The notes under the pieces: generated by a model
What the model was told of the DNA's origin: nothing
Databases searched by the model: none
Seen by the model: the letters and a program-made list of their open reading frames with translations, nothing else
Translations under genes and position numbers: made by a program
Assembly (NCBI GenBank): GCA_017436035.1
Contig: JAFSDV010000010.1
Span: forward strand, 1 to 47,631
Direction: 5' to 3'
DNA: 47,631 bases
Origin: Oscillospiraceae bacterium
GTDB lineage: Bacteria > Bacillota > Clostridia > Oscillospirales > Oscillospiraceae
Shown here: positions 1 through 6,950 of the stretch, in pieces
Position numbering within the stretch: position 1 is the first letter of the stretch
How the letters are laid out: every line of letters begins with the position of its first letter

Positions 1-440
1 AACTCGGTCATGGGCATCAGCAGAGCGTTGCCGCCGCCGGCTGCGGTACCCTTAACATTCATGGTGGGGCCGCCGGAGGGCTGACGCAGTGCGCCGCCGG
101 CGTTCTTGCCGATGTAGCCCAGACCCTCGATCAGGCCCAGAGAAACGGTGGACTTGCCTTCACCGAAGGGGGTGGGGGTAACAGCGGTAACCTCGATGAA
201 CTTGCCGTCGGGCTTATCCTTCAGACGGTTCATAACCTTGATGAAGTCGATCTTGGGAGTCTTGCCGTAGGGGATGATCTCATCCTCCAGCAGACCCAGC
301 TTCTGGCGGAAGTAGTCCACGGAGGGCAGGGTTTTTTCTGCCTCTTCAGCGATCTGCCAGTCAGCGAACTTGGTGGGGTCCAGCTTTACCAGGCCCTTCT
401 CGTCCACATACTTGCCGTTCTCGTCAAAAACGATTGCCAT
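1..440 (-). CDS. fhs: Formate--tetrahydrofolate ligase, N-terminal part (runs off the window)
   Basis: Only the first 146 or so residues are present, because the gene leaves the window at base 1. The enzyme makes 10-formyl-THF from formate, THF and ATP in cytosolic one-carbon metabolism. The visible part contains the family P-loop [11 protein letters not shown] and the glycine-rich stretch [15 protein letters not shown] that follows it in this family. The start is the ATG at 438-440, preceded on the minus strand by a strong AGGAGG. It lies 50 bp downstream of the trigger-factor gene with no terminator between them, so co-transcription is possible. The identification is firm; only the truncation limits it. 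Confidence 0.93.
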   Translation of the reverse strand, partial: MAIVFDENGKYVDEKGLVKLDPTKFADWQIAEEAEKTLPSVDYFRQKLGLLEDEIIPYGKTPKIDFIKVMNRLKDKPDGKFIEVTAVTPTPFGEGKSTVSLGLIEGLGYIGKNAGGALRQPSGGPTMNVKGTAAGGGNALLMPMTE

Positions 441-490
441 AATGTGTTTCCTCCTTAAGTTGGTGTCTTACGACACAATGATTAACAAGT

Positions 491-1432
491 TTATTCCTCG
501 ACAATGGCTGCGTCCCGAATGAGGCGCATAACCTTGCCGGTAAGGACACTGTTGATAACTGCCTGCTCTAAAGCGGCATCATACTGCTCCTTCAGCTGCT
601 CCATAGTGATGTTGTTCTGCCGGCAGATGGCTACCAAGGTCTTGGTGATCTCCTCCTGATCCGGCTCCAGGCCCTCGATCATAACGATCTCGTCAATGGC
701 GGCGCGGCACCGCAGAGCGGCTTCGGCAGCGGGCTTGGCATCTTCCCGGAGGGCATCTTCCGTGGTGTTCATAAACTGACAGTACATCTCCAGGCTCAGA
801 CCCTGCTGGGCAAGCTGGGCGCGGAGGTTGTTCAGCTGATCCTCCACGGCATCAGCCAGCATCTCGTCGGTAACAGTCAGCTCCAGAGTTTTGGCGGCCT
901 CATTCAGAAGCTGATCCTGCAGTTCCATCTCACCCCGCTGATCGGCGTAAGATTGCAGGCTTTCCTGCAGCCGGGCGCGCATTTCCTCCAGCGTGTCGCA
1001 CTGACCCACTTCCTTGGCGAAGGTATCGTCCAGCTCGTAAGGTGTTTTGAGCCGGATCTTCAGGATTTTGCACTTAAATTCTGCTTCCTTGCCTGCCAGG
1101 TCTTCGGAGTGGTACTGCTCGGGGAAGGTGACCTTTACGGTGACCTCTTCACCGGGGACTTTATCCACCAGCTGCTCTTCAAAGCCGGGAATGAACATGC
1201 CGCTGCCCAGAACAAGCGTCTGGTTTTCGGCAGTACCGCCGGGGAACTGTACGCCGTCGCAGAAGCCTGCGTAGTTGAGCACCACCTCGTCACCCAGCTG
1301 GGTGGGGCGGTCGTTGACCTCCACGATCCGGGGATTCTGCTGCAGCAGCCGCTGCAGATTGCGATCCACTTCCTCGCCGGTAACGGTATGCTTTTCCAGC
1401 TTGGCCTTCAGGCCCTTATAAGTAAATTGCAT
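491..1432 (-). CDS. Trigger factor-like FKBP peptidyl-prolyl isomerase/chaperone lacking the ribosome-binding domain
   Basis: A 313-residue protein. An FKBP-type isomerase domain lies at about residues 45-127 (GDEVVLNYAGF, then FIPGFEEQL), followed by a helical trigger-factor C-terminal domain to the end. Full trigger factors are about 430 residues and begin with a roughly 110-residue domain carrying a GFRxGKxP-like ribosome-docking loop; that domain is absent here. The start is supported by AGGAGC eight bases before the ATG at 1432. It is therefore probably a free chaperone or isomerase, and a complete trigger factor is likely encoded elsewhere (inference). The leader upstream contains a strong promoter and a terminator-like hairpin. 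fhs follows in the same direction. Confidence 0.8.
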   Translation of the reverse strand: MQFTYKGLKAKLEKHTVTGEEVDRNLQRLLQQNPRIVEVNDRPTQLGDEVVLNYAGFCDGVQFPGGTAENQTLVLGSGMFIPGFEEQLVDKVPGEEVTVKVTFPEQYHSEDLAGKEAEFKCKILKIRLKTPYELDDTFAKEVGQCDTLEEMRARLQESLQSYADQRGEMELQDQLLNEAAKTLELTVTDEMLADAVEDQLNNLRAQLAQQGLSLEMYCQFMNTTEDALREDAKPAAEAALRCRAAIDEIVMIEGLEPDQEEITKTLVAICRQNNITMEQLKEQYDAALEQAVINSVLTGKVMRLIRDAAIVEE

Positions 1433-1450
1433 GAGAAGCTCCTATATGTA

Positions 1451-1560
1451 AAAATAAAGGGCAATCCAGTTCCACAAAACTGAATTGCCCAGACGGTCGG
1501 CATTTATAACGCACACATTCCCCCGCGGTGATCCGCGCAATCCGTCAGTCATGTGGCATC
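1451..1560 (-). ncRNA. Candidate structured leader or small RNA upstream of the trigger-factor gene
   Basis: Between the predicted start of transcription (about 1560) and the terminator hairpin, the minus strand can form several helices. These are an AGUCA/UGACU hairpin, then a three-way-junction-like unit closed by GACGG/CCGUC that encloses CGCGG-AUCA-CCGCG and GCGUU-AUA-AAUGC. It matches none of the riboswitch consensus sequences I can recall (purine, THF, fluoride, TPP, T-box were considered). The helices are seen by eye only. Confidence 0.35.
1459..1490 (-). terminator. Terminator-like hairpin inside the leader of the trigger-factor gene
   Basis: On the minus strand a 13-bp stem (one G-U pair) with a six-base loop is followed by CTTTATTTTT, which fits an intrinsic terminator. 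It ends only about 27 bases before the ATG at 1432 and lies downstream of the promoter at 1567-1595. It may therefore end a short RNA or act as an attenuator for the chaperone gene. Confidence 0.65.
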
Positions 1561-1566
1561 GTGACT

Positions 1567-1595
1567 ATGATACAGGAAGTTCGGTGCTTTGTCAA
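1567..1595 (-). promoter_or_regulatory. Sigma-A promoter for the trigger-factor leader
   Basis: On the minus strand, TTGACA (1590-1595) and TATCAT (1567-1572) are separated by exactly 17 bases. Transcription should begin near 1560, giving a leader of about 128 nt before the ATG. Confidence 0.75.
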
Positions 1596-1638
1596 GAGGG
1601 GAACAGGGAAATTTCGATAAAAATTTACGGAAATAGGA

Positions 1639-2397
1639 TCAGATACGGTACAGCCGTATGGCGTTTTCGGTGGTGACAGCATGGACTTCCGCCACAGAAA
1701 TGCCCCGGATTTCCGCCAGCCGCTCTGCCATCCGGTAAAGGTAGCCGGGATCATTGCGCTTGCCACGGAAGGGCTCGGGAGCCATATAGGGGCAGTCTGT
1801 TTCCAAAACGATCCGCTCCAAGGGCAGGGCGCAAGCGGTTTCCACTGCCTTGCGGGCATTTTTGAAGGTCAGCACACCGGTAAAACCGATGTACCAGCCT
1901 CGCTCCACCAGCTCCAGCGCCATTTCCGCTGAGCCGGAATAGCAGTGAAACACGCCGGTCACGTCCGGAAAGTCCTTTACAACGGTCATACCGTCCTGAT
2001 GGGCCTCCCGCTCGTGGACGATCACCGGCAGGCGGGCTTCCTGCGCCAGCTCCATCTGCATCCGAAAAGCCCGGAGCTGGAGCTGCCGGGGAATATCTTC
2101 GTAATGGTAATCCAGACCGATCTCGCCGATGGCCTTGACCCGGTCGTGCTTACATAATGTTTTGTATTCTTCAAGGACGGCTTCGTTGACTTCGTCTGCC
2201 GCGTCCGGGTGTGAGCCTACGGCGGCGTATAGAAAGGGGTATTGTTCAGCCAGCGCGATACATTCCCGGGAGCTTTGCAGGCTGCAGCCTGCGTTCAAAA
2301 CGCCGGCTATGCCCTGTTTCGGCAGCCCGGCGATCAAGGCGTCCCGATCCGGATCAAAGGCGGCATCATTCAAATGGGCATGGGTATCAAAAAGCAT
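1639..2397 (-). CDS. tatD: TatD family metal-dependent hydrolase (DNase)
   Basis: A 252-residue TIM-barrel metallohydrolase of the TatD family, expected to be a cytosolic 3'-5' deoxyribonuclease. The metal ligands are visible: DTHAHLN at the N-terminus, EIGLDYHY, VHERE, FHCYSG and ETDCPYM near the C-terminus. Several ATG codons lie in frame. The one at 2395-2397 (MLFDTHAHLN) is chosen because it is the usual TatD start and lies about nine bases from GTGAGG; 2403 and 2406 are alternatives. The phosphopantetheinyl transferase gene lies 47 bp upstream on the same strand, so the two are probably co-transcribed. Confidence 0.92.
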   Translation of the reverse strand: MLFDTHAHLNDAAFDPDRDALIAGLPKQGIAGVLNAGCSLQSSRECIALAEQYPFLYAAVGSHPDAADEVNEAVLEEYKTLCKHDRVKAIGEIGLDYHYEDIPRQLQLRAFRMQMELAQEARLPVIVHEREAHQDGMTVVKDFPDVTGVFHCYSGSAEMALELVERGWYIGFTGVLTFKNARKAVETACALPLERIVLETDCPYMAPEPFRGKRNDPGYLYRMAERLAEIRGISVAEVHAVTTENAIRLYRI

Positions 2398-2444
2398 CAG
2401 CATCATCCTCACAATGATCAGTATTAAAATCTGAAAATACAGAA

Positions 2445-2915
2445 TTATTCCCCAAAGACCGCAACTATACAGCCGCCCATATGACGGACCCGGGGGTCGT
2501 CCAAAGAGAAGCGGGTGTTTTTCGGATAGCCCCGCAGACCTTCTCCTGTATATTTGGCACAGGCTTCCTTCAGGACCCAAAAGGTCAGAAGTGCCAACCG
2601 CTTGTCCGGGGCGGAATCAAACTGGGCTTTTTCTGTAGGGGACAGGATCTTTTCAGCCAAACGCAGGTCAATCTGCCGGTCTGCTTCCTCGGCGTCGATG
2701 CCAACGGGAGAATCCGACAGGGCGCAGAATACATGGCGGGGCGTGTGGGAGATGGAAAAATGGGCAGAGCCGTCAGCAAAGAACGGCTTCCCCCGGTCTG
2801 TTACAGCAATAGCAGGCACGTCCGGACCAATGTGCTTTTGATACATGCGGGCAAGCAGCTGCCGTCCGGCTTCGTGTCCCTGACCCGGCTCAGTAGACGC
2901 ATATTCCAAGACCAT
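2445..2915 (-). CDS. 4'-phosphopantetheinyl transferase, Sfp-like
   Basis: A 156-residue member of the Sfp/AcpS-like superfamily, shorter than typical Sfp (about 220). These enzymes move phosphopantetheine from CoA to a serine of acyl or peptidyl carrier proteins. Family motifs are present: FSISH (53-57), VGIDAEE (71-77, with the magnesium-binding acidic residues) and WVLKEACAK (113-121). GGAGG lies at good distance from the ATG at 2915. No carrier protein or synthase gene is nearby, so the target is unknown. Its promoter shares the intergenic region with the divergent yabP gene. Confidence 0.88.
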   Translation of the reverse strand: MVLEYASTEPGQGHEAGRQLLARMYQKHIGPDVPAIAVTDRGKPFFADGSAHFSISHTPRHVFCALSDSPVGIDAEEADRQIDLRLAEKILSPTEKAQFDSAPDKRLALLTFWVLKEACAKYTGEGLRGYPKNTRFSLDDPRVRHMGGCIVAVFGE

Positions 2916-2981
2916 ACCCGAACCTCCCGAAGGGGGAAATTTTCATACCCCTTCCTGTTATCTGTTTTTTGCACTGTGTTC

Positions 2982-3010
2982 AGTATACCCGGGAAGGTGC
3001 GCCCTGTCAA
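2982..3010 (-). promoter_or_regulatory. Sigma-A promoter for the phosphopantetheinyl transferase-tatD pair
   Basis: Minus-strand TTGACA (3005-3010) and TATACT (2982-2987) are 17 bases apart, about 65 bases before the ATG at 2915. Confidence 0.75.
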
Positions 3011-3019
3011 TGAAGAGGG

Positions 3020-3048
3020 TTCTATTTTTCGGGAACAGAGCATAGAGT
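3020..3048 (+). promoter_or_regulatory. Possible sporulation (sigma-E-like) promoter of yabP
   Basis: TTCTATTT near 3020-3027 and GCATAGAGT ending at 3048 resemble the sigma-E pattern (ATA-rich -35, CATACAxT -10) at roughly the right spacing. No sigma-A promoter is visible ahead of yabP. The call rests on similarity to the consensus plus the sporulation role of the gene. Confidence 0.35.
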
Positions 3049-3072
3049 CTTGTAAAGCAAGGAGGGATGATC

Positions 3073-3345
3073 ATGGCAGAAGATCGGATGCAGCTGCCCC
3101 ATAAACTGACGCTTAATGAGCGCAAGGCACTGACCATGACCGGCGTGACCGAGGTGGTCAGCTTTGATGACGGCGCGGTGATTCTGAAAACCGGGCTTGG
3201 AACACTGGTGGTCCAGGGCAAGGACCTGCAGCTGAAGACCCTGTCACTGGATGGCGGACAGGTTGCGGTGGACGGGCATGTGACAGCCCTTGTTTACGAA
3301 GAAAACCGACCCAGCGGCGGTCTGCTGAACCGCCTGTTTCGATGA
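3073..3345 (+). CDS. yabP: Sporulation protein YabP
   Basis: A 90-residue protein matching the YabP/YqfC family. It has an N-terminal KLTLNERKALTMTGV segment, the VVSFDDGAVILKTGLG core and a basic C-terminus. In Bacillus, YabP is made in the mother cell and is needed for spore coat and cortex assembly. GGAGGG at 3061-3066 fits the ATG at 3073 better than the ATG at 3067. The stop overlaps the ATG of yabQ (ATGA), indicating translational coupling. The order yabP-yabQ-divIC-yabR is the conserved Firmicutes arrangement and marks the organism as a spore former. Confidence 0.92.
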   Translation: MAEDRMQLPHKLTLNERKALTMTGVTEVVSFDDGAVILKTGLGTLVVQGKDLQLKTLSLDGGQVAVDGHVTALVYEENRPSGGLLNRLFR

Positions 3346-4031
3346 ATACGCCGGCAGTCGCGGCGCAGCGGCTGGTCATTGCCTGCCTGCTGGGCTGCGG
3401 GCTGGGGTTCTATTATGGATTTTTACGACCGCTGCGCCCAAAGTGGACAGCCCTGTCCGATATATTGTTTCTGCTGGGTGCGTTTTGGACGTGGCTGTAT
3501 CTGGGCTTTGCTGTTTGCAGGGGCGATCTGCGGCTGGGCTTTACCGCCGGGCTTTTTGCCGGCGGTTTTTTGTGGGAGTGTACCGCAGGACGCTGGCTTC
3601 GTCCGGTTTTCAGGGCATTTTGGCGGCTCGCGGGGCACTTTTTCCGGCTTCTTTTTCGACCTGTGGGTGTTTTTTTGAAAAAATTTTTGAAAATTATAAA
3701 ATTTCTCTTTGCAAGCTGGAAAAAATGGGTTACAATGATAAAAAATAACCGCAAAACAAAAAAACGGAGGACCGGAGGTGCATCCTATGGCAAAAGGCAG
3801 GAAAACCCTCAGTCGGATCAGGCTGGTATATCGGCGCAGTTCGCCCTTGCTCAAATGCGTGGTGATGGCGGCAATCGTATTGTCTACGGTGGCGATCCTG
3901 GCCCTGCGTTCGTCGATTTTGGAGCTGAGGAGCAACACCGAGCAGCTTCGGCAGGAGGCCGCCGGGCTGGAGCAGGAAAACCAAAAGCTGGAAAAAAATA
4001 TCGCCGAGCTGGGCACGGTCCAGAGCATTAA
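3342..4031 (+). CDS. yabQ: Spore cortex biosynthesis protein YabQ (reading frame overlaps divIC)
   Basis: The first 130 or so residues are a typical YabQ: hydrophobic segments near residues 12-28, 40-60 and 65-85, then a basic tail (KKFLKIIKFL, NRKTKKRR). YabQ is an integral membrane protein of the forespore envelope needed for cortex formation. The frame has no stop where the family normally ends. It continues for about 85 further codons through the divIC gene in another frame, and that part reads as low-complexity non-homologous sequence. An A7 run lies near 3760. The stop may have been lost, or a base may be missing. The N-terminal part is certain; the true end is not. Confidence 0.75.
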   Translation: MNTPAVAAQRLVIACLLGCGLGFYYGFLRPLRPKWTALSDILFLLGAFWTWLYLGFAVCRGDLRLGFTAGLFAGGFLWECTAGRWLRPVFRAFWRLAGHFFRLLFRPVGVFLKKFLKIIKFLFASWKKWVTMIKNNRKTKKRRTGGASYGKRQENPQSDQAGISAQFALAQMRGDGGNRIVYGGDPGPAFVDFGAEEQHRAASAGGRRAGAGKPKAGKKYRRAGHGPEH

Positions 4032-4098
4032 GCGCATCGCCAGAGAAAAGCTGGGTCTTGTAGATCCGGATTCTATATTTTTTGATCCTGTGCAATAG
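3787..4098 (+). CDS. divIC: Septum formation initiator family protein (DivIC/FtsB-like)
   Basis: A 103-residue bitopic membrane protein: short basic cytoplasmic N-terminus, one transmembrane helix at about residues 22-40, then an extracytoplasmic leucine-zipper coiled coil rich in E, Q and L (ELRSNTEQLRQEAAGLEQEN) and a conserved AREKLGLV motif. DivIC/FtsB proteins bridge FtsL and FtsQ/DivIB in the divisome. The ATG at 3787 has GGAGG eight bases upstream; a GTG at 3778 is a weaker alternative. It overlaps the extended yabQ frame and is followed 23 bp later by the S1-domain gene. Confidence 0.88.
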   Translation: MAKGRKTLSRIRLVYRRSSPLLKCVVMAAIVLSTVAILALRSSILELRSNTEQLRQEAAGLEQENQKLEKNIAELGTVQSIKRIAREKLGLVDPDSIFFDPVQ

Positions 4099-4121
4099 TA
4101 AATGGAGGAAACAGAGCAAAC

Positions 4122-4562
4122 ATGGAGTTAACCGTCGGAGCAGTATTAGAAGGAAAGGTAAAGTCGATCACAAATTTTGGCGCGTTTATTGCGCTCCCTG
4201 AGAACAGGACCGGACTGGTACATATTTCAGAGGTTGCCAATACCTTTGTCAGCGATATCCGCCAGCACCTTACCGAGGGACAGGACGTGAAGGTCGTGGT
4301 CCTCGGCGTGGAGGGAAACAAGGTCAATCTGTCCATTAAGCGGCTGGAGGCAAGACCGCCCCGGGACAGAGGAAACAGCCGGGAGTTCTCAGCACCTCAG
4401 CAAAACCGACCGGTCCGGGCAAATCCGGTACCGCCCCCTGCGCCTAAGACTGCAGACCAGCTGTTTGAAGAAAAGCTCAAGGCCTTCATGTCTGAATCCG
4501 ACAGCAAGATCTCTTCTATTCGGCAGTATTCCGATCATCGGACGAAAAGCCGCCGCAGATAA
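4122..4562 (+). CDS. yabR: S1 RNA-binding domain protein (YabR-like)
   Basis: A 146-residue protein. A single S1/OB-fold domain occupies residues 1-75 (GAVLEGKVKSITNFGAFIAL, GLVHISEV, VNLSIKR), followed by a disordered linker rich in R, P and N and a basic C-terminus. Single-S1 proteins of this type bind RNA or ribosomes; its position after divIC matches yabR in Bacillus. AATGGAGGAA lies upstream of the ATG. A hairpin at 4567-4589 follows the stop directly. Confidence 0.88.
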   Translation: MELTVGAVLEGKVKSITNFGAFIALPENRTGLVHISEVANTFVSDIRQHLTEGQDVKVVVLGVEGNKVNLSIKRLEARPPRDRGNSREFSAPQQNRPVRANPVPPPAPKTADQLFEEKLKAFMSESDSKISSIRQYSDHRTKSRRR

Positions 4563-4566
4563 CACC

Positions 4567-4589
4567 ACCGGCTGCTGAACGCAGCCGGT
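4567..4589 (+). terminator. Terminator after the yab-divIC cluster
   Basis: A nine-bp GC-rich stem (ACCGGCTGC/GCAGCCGGT) with a five-base loop is followed by TTTCGGTTT. The T-run is interrupted, so some read-through into the next gene is likely. Confidence 0.55.
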
Positions 4590-4614
4590 TTCGGTTTCAA
4601 AGGGGTTGAAAAAT

Positions 4615-5310
4615 ATGATCGTATTGATCACCGGAGGCTCCCGGGGGATCGGGGCGGCGGCAGTAGAGCTGTTTGCCCGCCGGGGAGATCGGGTCTTCTT
4701 CTTTTATGAAAAAGAGCATAAAAAAGCAAAGGAAGTAGAGGCGCGCACCGGCGCGACCGCTATTTGCTGCGATGTGGCAGACGGAACGGCTGTTCAAAAA
4801 GCGTTTGAACAGGTTGGAGAAGTGGATGTGCTGATCTGCAATGCCGGCATTTGCCATACCGGGCTGATGAGTATGCTGCCGGAAGGGGATTGGGACAGGC
4901 TTTTCGCGGTAAATGTAAAAGGCATCTACCATTGTGTAAACAGCGCAATGTCCGGCTTCCTGCGGAAGCAAAAGGGCTGCGTGATCACCGTCAGCTCCAT
5001 GTGGGGGCAGGTGGGCGCGTCCTGTGAGGCAGCGTATTCAGCAACCAAAGGTGCGGTGATCGCCCTGACCAAGGCACTGGCAAAGGAATTAGGACCCAGC
5101 GGCATCCGGGTCAACTGTGTGGCACCGGGGGTGATCCTGACAGATATGTGTGCCGATGTGGAGGAGCAGATCCTTGCGCAAATGGCGCAGGAAGCACCGG
5201 TGGGAAGAAACGGCACCCCCGCCGATGTTGCTGAAGCAATGGTCTATTTGGCAGACGCAGAATTTGTCACCGGACAGGTACTCAGTGTCAACGGTGGCTA
5301 TATGATATAA
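4615..5310 (+). CDS. SDR family oxidoreductase, FabG-like
   Basis: A 231-residue classical short-chain dehydrogenase/reductase. The NAD(P)-binding motif TGGSRGIG is at residues 6-13, the NAG motif at 76-78, and the catalytic Ser (127/128), Tyr141 and Lys145 (YSATK) are all present. The closing VTGQVLSVNGGYMI is typical of FabG-type 3-oxoacyl-ACP reductases, but no other fatty-acid gene is nearby, so the substrate is open. The ATG at 4615 is chosen because GGGG lies about ten bases upstream; the in-frame TTG at 4606 is too close to it. rpiB follows after 17 bp, probably in the same transcript. Confidence 0.85.
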   Translation: MIVLITGGSRGIGAAAVELFARRGDRVFFFYEKEHKKAKEVEARTGATAICCDVADGTAVQKAFEQVGEVDVLICNAGICHTGLMSMLPEGDWDRLFAVNVKGIYHCVNSAMSGFLRKQKGCVITVSSMWGQVGASCEAAYSATKGAVIALTKALAKELGPSGIRVNCVAPGVILTDMCADVEEQILAQMAQEAPVGRNGTPADVAEAMVYLADAEFVTGQVLSVNGGYMI

Positions 5311-5327
5311 TCAGGAGGTATATACAA

Positions 5328-5771
5328 ATGAAGATTGCGATTGGGTGCGACCACGGCGCACTGGAGCTGAAAAACGCGGTAAAGATCCATTTAGAGCAAA
5401 AGGGCTATGAGGTAGAGGATTTCGGAACACATACTGCCGATAGCTGTGACTATCCCGATTTTGCCGGTGCGGCAGCCAAGGCTGTGGCAGCAGGTGTGTG
5501 TGAAAAGGGCATCGTTCTTTGCACCACCGGTATCGGCGTTTCCATTGCGGCGAACAAGATCAAGGGCATCCGCTGCGCGCTGCTGTCGGATGTGATGTCT
5601 GCCAGAATGACCCGGGAGCATAACGATACCAACATGATGGCCATCGGCGCCGGTGTGGTGGGACAGCTGCTGGCGCTGGAGATCGTGGATACCTGGCTGG
5701 GCACAGCGTTTTCCCACAATGAACGCCATCAGCGCAGAATTGATAAAATGATGGCACTGGAACAGGAATAA
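5328..5771 (+). CDS. rpiB: Ribose-5-phosphate isomerase B
   Basis: A 147-residue RpiB/LacAB family sugar-phosphate isomerase that interconverts ribose 5-phosphate and ribulose 5-phosphate in the non-oxidative pentose phosphate pathway. Visible hallmarks are GCDHG (6-10), the catalytic cysteine in CTTGIG (Cys65) and REHNDTNMM. Length is normal. AGGAGG lies upstream of the ATG, and a strong bidirectional terminator follows immediately. Related isomerases acting on other aldose phosphates look similar, but RpiB is the most likely. Confidence 0.92.
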   Translation: MKIAIGCDHGALELKNAVKIHLEQKGYEVEDFGTHTADSCDYPDFAGAAAKAVAAGVCEKGIVLCTTGIGVSIAANKIKGIRCALLSDVMSARMTREHNDTNMMAIGAGVVGQLLALEIVDTWLGTAFSHNERHQRRIDKMMALEQE

Positions 5772-5780
5772 AACAAAAAA

Positions 5781-5803
5781 ACAGGAGGTGCTGCACCTCC
5801 TGT
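5781..5803. terminator. Bidirectional terminator between rpiB and a convergent membrane-protein gene
   Basis: A near-perfect palindrome (ACAGGAGGTGC/GCACCTCCTGT) is flanked by an A-run (5772-5780) and a T-run (5803-5808), so it can end transcription from both sides. Confidence 0.85.
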
Positions 5804-5809
5804 TTTTTA

Positions 5810-6811
5810 TTATTCAGCTTCGTTGTCCTGTATGATGGGACTGGGCATGGCTGCCTGATAGCGCAAAGTATCATAGGCAACAGCATAAGCAGTATGCAGA
5901 TAGCTGCCCCATTGCCGGTACAGAAGCATTGTCAGTGCGGCGTAGAGCACATAGAAGACCAAAGAGGCGATATCCGCAGAGAAGGGCAGGCTGATCCCCA
6001 ATGCCGGAGCGAGGAGATCAAAGTAACAGACGAATAGGGTCAATACCTGCAGCGCATAGAACCACCAAAAGCTCAGATCCAGCCGGAACAGACCCATCGC
6101 CCGTCCCTTGGTGATCCGCCAGCTGGTGACTAATGCAGCCAGCGCACCGGTTTTTTTGCCTTCCATGATCAGATAATCTGCCATCCGCAGCCGGTAATAC
6201 AGCGGTGCGGCCAGCAGCAGAAACAATACGAGAAGAATCGGGATCATCGGTGCAAGAGAATGGACAAGTGCGGTCAGTGTTGCGTCATCAATAGAAAGGG
6301 AAGTGGCGTTGGTGTCCGCGGCACTTTCCAGCAGAGGAAGCAGGATCTCCAGCAGGGGCTTAGATAAAGGGGTGATCATAAAGATGCCGCTTCCAATGTT
6401 GACACAGAACATCATAATAGCGAAGAAAACAGCAGACCGCAGTAAATTCAGCCGCAGCACCGGTCCGAACCGGCGGAAGCCCATAGTCAGATCCGATGGG
6501 GCAGCGGACTGTCTGCGGGCGATTTTCAAAAAGGCATAAAGGATACCGATCTCCCAAAAGGGCAGCGCAAGCATGCCCGCAAGCTGCAAGGCAGACTGGG
6601 CAGTGGCCAAAATACTGCGCAGACCGATGCCGGAAAGACCGCCTGTGCCGCCGATCTGCTGCTGCAGGATATAATTGATCGCAGTGATCAGCAGAGTGAC
6701 ACCCATAGAAACACCGGTGTGGATCAAAATCAGAATACGGGGATCAAAGGCTGCTTCCGAAAGCCGGGAAGCGGCAGTCTGTTTGATGCCCTTTCGGTCG
6801 TGAATGGTCAT
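5810..6811 (-). CDS. Polytopic membrane protein, DUF975-like
   Basis: A 333-residue protein with about six hydrophobic segments (near residues 28-50, 72-92, 122-145, 190-210, 250-270 and 278-300) and a polar 20-residue N-terminus. The pattern of a glycine-rich start, LAALVTSWRITKG in the middle and a C-terminal WGSYLHTAYAVAYD resembles the DUF975 family of uncharacterised Firmicutes membrane proteins; that family call is from memory. The function is unknown. It is divergent from the XRE regulator at 6951, so the two may share regulation. Confidence 0.6.
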   Translation of the reverse strand: MTIHDRKGIKQTAASRLSEAAFDPRILILIHTGVSMGVTLLITAINYILQQQIGGTGGLSGIGLRSILATAQSALQLAGMLALPFWEIGILYAFLKIARRQSAAPSDLTMGFRRFGPVLRLNLLRSAVFFAIMMFCVNIGSGIFMITPLSKPLLEILLPLLESAADTNATSLSIDDATLTALVHSLAPMIPILLVLFLLLAAPLYYRLRMADYLIMEGKKTGALAALVTSWRITKGRAMGLFRLDLSFWWFYALQVLTLFVCYFDLLAPALGISLPFSADIASLVFYVLYAALTMLLYRQWGSYLHTAYAVAYDTLRYQAAMPSPIIQDNEAE

Positions 6812-6908
6812 AAAGAACCTCCAAAACGGTTGGTATATTTATGTTATAATAGAAAAGGGAGAAAATAGCAAATGAATTTTTTGTAACAGTAGAATTCTGC
6901 ACTGAAAT

Positions 6909-6918
6909 GTGGTATGAT
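6909..6918 (+). promoter_or_regulatory. Possible extended -10 promoter of the XRE regulator gene
   Basis: TGGTATGAT (TGn-TATGAT) lies about 35 bases before the ATG at 6951, without a good -35. A second TATAAT is at 6845-6850. Either could serve. Confidence 0.3.
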
Positions 6919-6950
6919 CAGGTAAACAGTACTTACCCGGGAGGGCAGTT

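Noticed and set aside
1491-1560. Hammerhead ribozyme in the trigger-factor leader three-way junction
   Set aside because: The conserved CUGAUGA and GAAA core segments are absent.
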